Source of the DNA: Boswellia sacra
Taxonomy: Eukaryota; Streptophyta; Magnoliopsida; Sapindales; Burseraceae
Direction: 5' to 3'
NCBI GenBank assembly: GCA_013180625.2
Contig: SNVD02001389.1
Span: forward strand, 62,001 to 126,000
Length of the DNA: 64,000 nt
The notes beneath the pieces were generated by a model. The model did not search any database, was not told the DNA's origin, and saw only the letters and a list, made by a program, of their open reading frames with translations. Shown piece after piece: positions 56,806 through 64,000 of the stretch. Each line of letters begins with the position of its first letter. Positions within the stretch are counted from its first letter, which is position 1. Both the position numbers and the translations under genes were made by a program.

Positions 56806-58072
56806 TGCATCACCTCTTTTACGACAACTACGTTAGCCGCTACAAAAAATTCAATAGTGAAGAAAATTAATTTTGCTAAAAATTACAAATTTACCCCTAA
56901 TTTGAAATCGATTTAAAATTTCATTTTTTCCTATAAAGACAATTTTTTTTTGAAAAATGAAGTTTTAAAATTTAAAATAATAATTTTATTGTTAAATTGT
57001 ATATAATATAAAATTTACAATTGTGCCCTCAATTTTTGGTATTACTTAAAATTACCAATTTGCCATTGTTCATTGATTTAATAAAATTCTTTAAAAAGTG
57101 CTTTTTTTTTAATTCTGTTTATTCATTAACATTTGTTTCCAACAATATTAAAGAACATAATTCAACAAGATAATTCTGCGAAAATTATTGAGAGACCATC
57201 AACATATACTCAATTATTCAACTACACTTCAAAGTTCATTTCAAATTTATTAACTACCAACAAAGTGCAAAAGTTTAACATATCATATTAATCTAACTAC
57301 AATTTGAAGTTCAAGTTTATCAATTACCAAACCCTACTAGCAAGCAAGCAATCAGATTATTCTCAAATGATTCTTTAATATCCTCACAAGTCTTTTCTCT
57401 TCGATTAGTAATGATTTAACAACTTTGAGCTAACTTTAATAGGCTGATCAATCATCAATCAATTTAATAAACTAGACAAATAAACTTCAATTTAATATCC
57501 TTTTTAAATCAATTTAACTTTAAACACAAAAGATAACATGCTGGTCAATCATCAATCAATTTAAAGCTAAGTTTGTCCAATTAGTGCATGATTAAGGAAT
57601 ATGTTAACCATGCAACCATATCCAACAAATACCCTTCAAGGATCAGCAAACCAACATGCAATCACATTCCTTAATGCTTAAAAATAATACTCCAAACACT
57701 ATCAAAAATTTTCAACCAAATGAGAGCACTCAGTAACAAACCCATTAACTCACTACACTTCCACAAAAAATCCAAAACACATGAATCAATATCATGAGCT
57801 GGCCATTTAGAATAATATTTAATAAACCAGGACAAATTGATAGCTATTAACAATTTTAACTCCACTAGCAGTAGCAAATAGTGGATTTAAGACTTACACA
57901 CAATCAAACTAAAATAATTCAAGTTTAAGAACTGTAAACACAATACATAAATGCAATTGGTGTAAAAATATAAATGCAAATATCCAAGGTGAATACTTGA
58001 AAATAAAAAGAGCATAAGAATCTGTAGTAGGATACTAGTTGAAAACATAAATCCAAGCCTAGCAAGCCTGTA

Positions 58073-58103
<31 letters not shown>

Positions 58104-58364
58104 TTTTAAATTTCATACTAAAAGATCATTCAATTTCACAACCGACTTCAATTATCCAAGTTACATTGTAAAAGCCAAAAACCTATTCGAATGTAAATTC
58201 CAAATGATAATCCAAATACTCGATACATAACAAATAATACTAATCGTGAGTTAATGTAATCGATGCGCACTAGAGGCATCCTGAACATGTTAATAAAAAA
58301 CATAAAAGTCATAATTTATCTTACAAATACTCAATTTTCTAAGAAATGTGATTAAGAATTTCTT
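56806..58364. other. CACTA 4 non-coding subterminal and internal DNA
   Basis: AT-rich, with an (AT)n run at 58081-58105. No coding feature recognised. Confidence 0.45.
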
Positions 58365-58595
58365 TTATACCTGTTCATTCTTGGTTTGTCGCACCTCCTT
58401 ATCAAAATTCTGAAAATTATGTTGCAAGAATGATTGCATTAGCTCAAATTGTACCTTAATATTATTATGTTCATCCTTCACAGTGTCATGGTCGATCTTC
58501 AAATTGTTATGCTCGACCTTCAAGCCATCATAGTCATTTTTCAATTCAACATATTGAGATTTTAGTGCACTCATCATCTCCTCTTGCATTTCCAC
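58365..58595 (-). pseudogene. CACTA 4 coiled-coil ORF (possible TNPA-type accessory protein)
   Basis: 76-codon open frame with strongly heptad-like, repeated LKNDYDGLKVEHNNLKIDHD and VKDEHNNIKV phrases. Plant CACTA elements encode a second, DNA-binding protein downstream of the transposase, often ending in a coiled coil; position and strand fit. Only the coiled-coil exon is visible, and the assignment is inference. Confidence 0.5.
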
Positions 58596-59000
58596 CTCAT
58601 TCTAAACAGAACTTTGGCATCACACATCTTATGGTGATGGACCATGACCAAAAGTTTTAGCATATCCATGATCATCTGGTCCCAAAATATTAGTGAATAT
58701 TTTGTCCTTTGCCACATAGTTTGCTCTTCTTGAGGCAATTGAGATAGAGATACATTTGAAGTTTGTCATAAATTTCGAACTTATATAGAATGAAATTATT
58801 AGAATAATGTTTAACGATATGAATTTACATAAACTAAAGTTAGAAAAGTTATGTGTTCCATAAAACATTCACGAAATTTTTCATTATGAAGTTTCTGAAT
58901 ATGGTGATGTGAACTATGAGGCATTTCTTGTGCAAGCACTTGAAGATGTTGCCTATGTAAATTTAGAATCAAAATTTAGTAAGTCATTTCTAAATTCTTA

Positions 59001-59505
59001 TTAATGTTTAATTAATAAAAATACTATGTGCACTAAAGGAGTAACATACTCTTGAAATGAAATAATGGCATCCATGTTCACTAGCACATATCTACGTGCT
59101 TGAACCCAAGAAGTTTCATCAAGATGCATTCTACCTCCTTTTTTAAATGGACAAACAATACCACCATCATCATTTTGACTTGGTTGATTAATTTTGGTTT
59201 TCACATTATTTAGATATATTGCACAAAAATTCGTGCAATCTTCCATCAAGTAACCATTGGCACTTGAAGCTTCCAAATGCACATGATTGCCTACATAATG
59301 CTTTAGAGTTGATAGATACCTATAATTTAATGATATCAATAATGTTTCTTATAAAATATGTAAGGAAAAGATAATATTAACCTTGTATACCTTTCAATAA
59401 GATACATCCAACGAAATAAACAGGACCAACCATTAATGCCTCCTTAGCTAGATGAATTGGTAAATGTTCTATTATGTCACAGAATGACATAGGAAAATCT
59501 TCTCA
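59001..59505 (-). pseudogene. CACTA 4 TNP2 C-terminal domain (DUF4218-like)
   Basis: Minus strand, reading from 59505: FPMSFCDIIEHLPIHLAKEA, VGPVYFVG, then YLSTLKHYVGNHVHLEASSA, GYLMEDCTNFCAIYL, NQPSQNDDGG and LDETSWVQARRYVLVNMDA. This is the conserved DUF4218 region after the TNP2 catalytic part. Frame changes near 59340-59400. Confidence 0.85.
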
Positions 59506-59639
59506 GGTTGGTAAAGTGTGAGTGTAATTCTATCTTGAATAATGACCAAATCATTTGAAACATTAACTTTGAACCACTATTATCTAAAAAAAAAATTGAT
59601 AATTCAATCAAGGTTCAACAACTTTTTTTTCATAATTTT

Positions 59640-61382
59640 CTACGTGCAGCTATAGGAAGCAACTATTGGATCAATATATGATTGTTATGGCTTTTCAAAC
59701 CCACAATACTACGATCTTTAGCAAGTACAAGCTGAGAGATGTTTGAAGCACAACCACTTGGAACTCAAATACTTTTCAACACTTTCAAGAACACATCTTT
59801 GTTATTCTTATTCATAAAAAAAATACAGAAGGTATATGTACCTTATTGACACCACTTTTTAGAGGATGCAATGGTTTCCTAATATTCATTTCTTCCAAAT
59901 CACAATGAGCACTCAAATTATCGTTAGACGTTTTAGCAACATCTGACAAAGTCCAAAGAATATTGTCACAATAATTTTTTCAATGTACATAACATCTAAA
60001 TTGTGACAAATTAAATTATGCTCCCAATAAAGAAGCTAAAAAATGCTTTTCTTCTTTCAAGTGATCCCACCATCTCTTCTCTCAACTATACCATTTCTCC
60101 TTATCTTAAGGCCATCTATCCTATAATCAGTAAGTACATTGTTTAGCTCTCTCTTCACATCAACCCCAGACAACCGACTAGGTGCTAGCCTATATTCCTT
60201 TGTGCCATCAAATGACATTTTCTCGTTTCAAAATCTATGAGTTATCGGTAAAAATTGATAATGATCCATGTAACAATACTTTTTACCATGTGACAACCAA
60301 TGCGATCTCGTATTTTGATGACAACAAGGACATGCTTTCGTACTCTTGGTACTCCAACCACACAAGTTAGCATATGTTGGAAAATCACTAATAGTCCACA
60401 ACAAAGCTGCATGTGGTTTAAGCATTTGCTTATTGATGAATCACATGGAAGCACACCTTCAGACCATAATTGTTTCAACTCTCCAATCAATGGTTGTAAA
60501 TAAACATCAATCTTATTAACGAGTTCTTTTGGGCCATTAATGAGCATAGACAAAAAATGAAGAATTATTGTTTCATACGTACCCACAATGGCAAGTTATA
60601 AGAAATTAAAACAACACGCCACATGCTATATGCTAAAGACATCATTCTAAATAGGTTAAAACCATCAGCTGCAAGTCCAACTCTAACATTCCGACTATCA
60701 CAAGCAAAATCAAGATTTTTTTCATAAAAAATCTTCCATGTAGGACTATTAGTCAGATGTCTTAACACACCATCATTAGTGTGTGATTCAACATGCCATC
60801 TCATAAAAGAAGCAATTTTTTAAGGCATAAATAGTCTTTGCAGCCTTGGCATTGATAGGAAATATCGCATTTGTTTAGCAAGTATTTGTCTACCTCTATT
60901 TTGAACATTGCCAAATATGCTATTGAATTGCTATATCTAGATGTCTGACATACTTCGCATATATCAAGTTTCTCAGACTCATTCCTAAGCAACATTCAAT
61001 TATGAGGACATGCATCCTAAGTTTTGTATGTGAAACCTAATTCAATAGTTATCTTTTGAGCTTCATAGTATGATTTGGGCAAATTACCATTAGAAAAGGC
61101 TTCTTTTAATAGTTTTATCAACATCATTAATGTTTTATTTGTCTATCCACACAACATTTTCATATGCAACCGAACAATAAAAGACAATCTTTTGAAATTT
61201 TCAAAACCTGGATATAAATGACACTCTACATCTTGAAGCATCTCAAATAATTTCTTAGTATCATTATTTGGGCCCTCAACATTTTATTTATTCATCAAAA
61301 GATTAAGATCTACATTAGAATCCATAATTGGAATACCCATTGCATCATGCACCATCCCAACCATATCATCACTGCCAGAGCG
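59640..61382 (-). pseudogene. CACTA 4 TNP2 transposase core
   Basis: In order from 61382 down: SGSDDMVGMVHDAMG; CEVCQTSRYSN (zinc-type CxxC region); MRWHVESHTNDGVLRHLTNS; NVRVGLAADGFNLFRMMSLA, a catalytic Asp-containing block; MLINGPKELVNKIDVYLQPL; LLWTISDFPTYANLCGWSTK, CPCCHQNT and FLPITHRF; HNLDVMYIEKII; and CASNISQLVLAKDRSIVGLK. These are the diagnostic blocks of the tnp2 family. Many stops and shifts, so inactive. Confidence 0.9.
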
Positions 61383-61804
61383 TTTGCGACCACGGTACTA
61401 AGTCAAAGCCTCTTTCGAGACTTAAATGAATATAAATGAGCAATGAGCTATAGGCACGTCTGGAGAATAGAGTCGTCATCCAATTATTCAATTAGGAATG
61501 AATGGGGGCAATCAGATCCCGTCCTTCGGGACCCAAACTACCCGCATCACTTCAAAGATGGGTTTGGGAAGTTAAGTACGAGTCATTTGACCTGCCCGGA
61601 TATAAATCCAGCCTTCACTAGGAAAATACCAAATAAGAATAACTCGTGTTGCTACTTAGTTCACTTAGCATTGTTTGTTTCATCCATACATTTTTATTTT
61701 TTTTTTAATCTTTATTAGATATGTGAGGTAATTATTCAATCAATGACAATTATATAAGCATCCATCGAAAGAGGAAAGAGAATGGAGTTTGAGGAGCGCT
61801 TAAA
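61383..61804 (-). mobile_element. Truncated second copy of the LTR at 20.1 kb
   Basis: About 400 bp match 20127-20520: 'aagcctctttc', 'aattattcaattaggaatga', 'atgggggcaatc', 'gaccyrcccrgatctaaatc'. Its left edge lies inside the TNP2 frame. It ends where the next Athila-like LTR begins, so it was probably cut by that insertion. Confidence 0.75.
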
Positions 61805-63370
61805 TGTGTACGATTAATAATAGCTTAATCCATTATTTTGCACTAATGGTGTCATAAAATTCCTAAACTTAAGCATATTTATAGCCCTTGTATCTTTTGA
61901 ATTAGCTTCATCTTAATTTCAATTTTTATTGCAGGTTTGGTAAAATAGGCATAACTTTCTATTTATAGATCAGAATGGTACAAATATTGATTTATTGGAA
62001 AGCTGATTAAATTATATACAAGGTTGTATTTCACAAGCATCATGAAATTTGGGCTTTTAGTAGACAAAAAATACACTTGAAGTGAACCCATCTGCATTTT
62101 CAGCCCAGCCTAACCATGCCTCTATATTTTAACGATGTCTCTTGATTTACGTATCCAAATCGTATGAATCAAGATATTCTAGAAAGCTGAGAGAAATATC
62201 TATAAATTTCATGGAGACATGTGATCAAAATTATAAATATTTTGGTGCAGAAATCAGTGGTCAAAGTCAGCGTACATGATCATCCAAATTGTCAATAAGA
62301 TATTTTACAATTATCCCTATATAATTTGACAAATTTGCCCCCGAATGTATCTATAAATAAAGGTGCCTTGTAACCCAATAAGGAATCTTGGATCTTGGCT
62401 AGGATCTCTTAACATTGTGTTTTCCCTCTTGTATTTTTTTCTTTTGATGTTACTAATAAATCGTTTTCTTTTTGCAATTTACTTTATTTTGTTACTAATA
62501 AATCATTTTCTTTTTGCAGTTTATTTTCTTTCTTGTTAAATTCTCTCTTGCTAAGGTGAAAGGGTGAAACCCTTGATATGAGAATAGGGATTCTCTAATC
62601 CTTTGATATGTGCTTAATAATCATAAGGTTTTGTTATTTATTCTATATGTTTTATATCTATTTTCTTAATCAATCTTGACACCACTTGTAAAATGGCGGC
62701 CTTGATCCGTTGTAGACAATCCTTGGTATATCAAATGCTTAGATCATTTCTAGACATTGTATGGTTCTTCCTTACTAACACAGGTTTAGTTAGGAACCTT
62801 GATTTGTTATAACCATATGGTGATTGGCACATTGGATGCTTTAACCCATTTACAAGAAGTTGTATAAAAATTGGTAATGAAACAAATATAATTCATATAA
62901 CTAAAATGGGCTTAAATAACATACCTTCCTATTGGAACCTCCTTGATGTGTGGATTCCAATTGAGTTATAATCGGGTTTTTTAATCCTTATTTGATATAT
63001 CACGGGCGGATTCCCTAATCTTAGCTTTCATTATTATTATGTTAATTCTTCTTACTTGTGTATTTTAATTATTCTCATTTATTATGAACTTGTTCTTTTA
63101 TTTGCTATGGTAGGTTTTACCTCCTATTTGCATGGATGGTTTTACCACCTTTTATTTTTGTTTTACATTTGAATGGTCAGTTGTACTGCCTGCCATCTTT
63201 ACTTTTATTTGTTAGTATTATCTTGTTAATTATTTGAATTATTCATATCATATTTCTCATCCTTTAGTTTGCACCGCTAAATCTCCTTTCTTGTGGATTG
63301 ACCCTAATCTTGCCGGGCTTATTACTTTGAACTCCTATCTTTGGAAGATAATCCTTTTTTGGATGTGTCA
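61805..63370 (+). repeat. Athila-like element 2, 5' LTR
   Basis: The right edge is fixed by the primer-binding site: LTR ends GGATGTGTCA. The left edge is inferred from TGTGTACGATTAATAATAGC at the break in the older LTR. Length of about 1.57 kb is normal for Athila. TATAAATA at 62352-62359 is a likely promoter. A 'gttactaataaatc.ttttctttttgca' segment is tandemly repeated at 62448-62520 and carries AATAAA polyadenylation signals. Sequence differs from the element at 15.2 kb. Confidence 0.6.
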
Positions 63371-63376
63371 AGTTTT

Positions 63377-63393
63377 TGGTGTCGTTGTCGAGG
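63377..63393 (+). other. Athila-like element 2 primer-binding site
   Basis: TGGTGTCGTTGTCGAGG, a version of the tRNA-Asp type site TGGCGCCGTTGCCGGGG used by Athila elements. Confidence 0.75.
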
Positions 63394-63505
63394 AAGGAAA
63401 AATTTGGTGTGCAAAATTGTAAGTATTCTCTTTTCTTATTTCAGATCTTAAAACTTTTTGTTGTAGTGTGTTCATCTTTTTTTACCTTTTCTCTTTTAAA
63501 ATTGC

Positions 63506-64000
63506 ATGAAAATTTGGTCACGCACATCTAGTGGTAGACTTATTCAGAAAACATCATCTTCACTAGAAAACACGGCTAGCAATCAAATAGAAAGGTTCAT
63601 AGATGAAGGGGACAATCGTTCCCAACAAAATGACCAAAATCCGCCAAGAACACTCAAAGATTACATGAATCCGGTAAGGACTAGTGCACCATCTTGTGTA
63701 GTTTCTCCTCCTCATGTAATCCATTTCAATTTCAAAATGATTTTTGTTCAAATTCATGGCCTTGATATGGAGAACCCATATTCACACTTAAAAAACTTTG
63801 AAGAGGTGTGTAACTCCTACAGTGACTCAAGCTGTAGCATAAACACCATTAGATTAAAGGTTTTCCATTTTTCTTTAAAAGATAAAACTAGAATATGGTT
63901 ACAAAATTTGAGGTCAAGTTTCATCGGTTCATGGGATGAGATGAAACAACAATTTTTGAAAAAAAAATTTCCTTCCCATAGAACAAATTCTCTTAAAAGA
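63506..64000 (+). CDS. Athila-like gag, 5' part, open to window end
   Basis: ATG at 63506 followed by 165 codons without a stop, running off the window. The N-terminus MKIWSRTSSGRL is followed by a polar stretch, then LKDYMNPVRTSAPSCVV, the usual Athila pre-gag signature. The retrotransposon gag domain shows IHGLDMENPYSHLKNFEEVC, IRLKVFHFSLKDKTRIWL and GSWDEMKQQFLKKKF. Its product would form the particle core. The intact frame contrasts with every other gag in the window except that of Copia C, which suggests a fairly recent insertion. Confidence 0.88.
   Translation, partial: MKIWSRTSSGRLIQKTSSSLENTASNQIERFIDEGDNRSQQNDQNPPRTLKDYMNPVRTSAPSCVVSPPHVIHFNFKMIFVQIHGLDMENPYSHLKNFEEVCNSYSDSSCSINTIRLKVFHFSLKDKTRIWLQNLRSSFIGSWDEMKQQFLKKKFPSHRTNSLKR

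Larger units (their letters stand above)
56668..61382 (-). mobile_element. CACTA element 4 with TNP2-type transposase (degenerate, partial)
   Basis: Terminus CACTACAAAAAAAAGGGG at 56668 with 'tcatttgcgg' subterminal repeats (56690-56800). The coding side is the minus strand: TNP2-like transposase at 59001-61382 and a coiled-coil ORF at 58365-58595. Interrupted in the 5' part of TNP2 by a dispersed LTR at about 61383; the other end lies outside the window. It is the only CACTA in the window with a recognisable transposase, and it is dead. Confidence 0.85.

Overview
This is a stretch of flowering-plant nuclear DNA, very probably a non-grass eudicot. It is AT-rich and has spliced gene fragments, Copia and Athila-type retrotransposons, CACTA elements and a CYP716 cytochrome P450 relic. 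It is mostly a transposon cemetery. No complete, undamaged ordinary host gene is visible apart from one small secreted-peptide gene.

Layout. (1) 1-6.4 kb: a tandem duplication of a small secreted, Cys-containing peptide gene. One copy has an ATG, one has GTG at the aligned start, and a third copy keeps only the upstream block. (2) 6.4-8.4 kb: intergenic DNA with one hAT-like miniature element. (3) 8378-14122: a decayed, internally deleted Copia element (A). (4) 14.6-43.1 kb: a CYP716-type P450 pseudogene split by two insertions. The larger is an Athila-like Ty3/gypsy element (15199-40845). Its 3' LTR was hit by a second, unrelated LTR (about 20097-39035). That LTR holds a CACTA transposon (20684-37625) carrying PP2C and ABCC gene fragments. 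This CACTA holds a second CACTA transposon (24906-35747) carrying a CCCH zinc-finger gene fragment. The second CACTA holds a young Copia element C (25445-31228). A hAT-like element sits in the Athila 3' LTR, and a Mutator-like element sits in the P450 heme-binding exon. (5) 44778-55557: a second full-length but decayed Copia element (B) with exact 5-bp target duplications. It is interrupted by a solo LTR of the Copia C family and by a 4-kb CACTA-like element. (6) 56668-61.4 kb: a degenerate CACTA element with TNP2-type transposase on the minus strand, interrupted by a copy of the LTR seen at 20.1 kb. (7) 61.8-64 kb: the 5' LTR, primer-binding site and open gag start of another Athila-like element, running off the window.

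The most interesting points are the five-deep nest with readable boundaries, two CACTA transposons carrying pieces of three host genes, a young Copia with one long gag-integrase fusion ORF but no reverse transcriptase, complementary decay of the two peptide genes, and paired tRNA-like modules inside two unrelated DNA transposons. All homology calls come from remembered family signatures; no database search was run.
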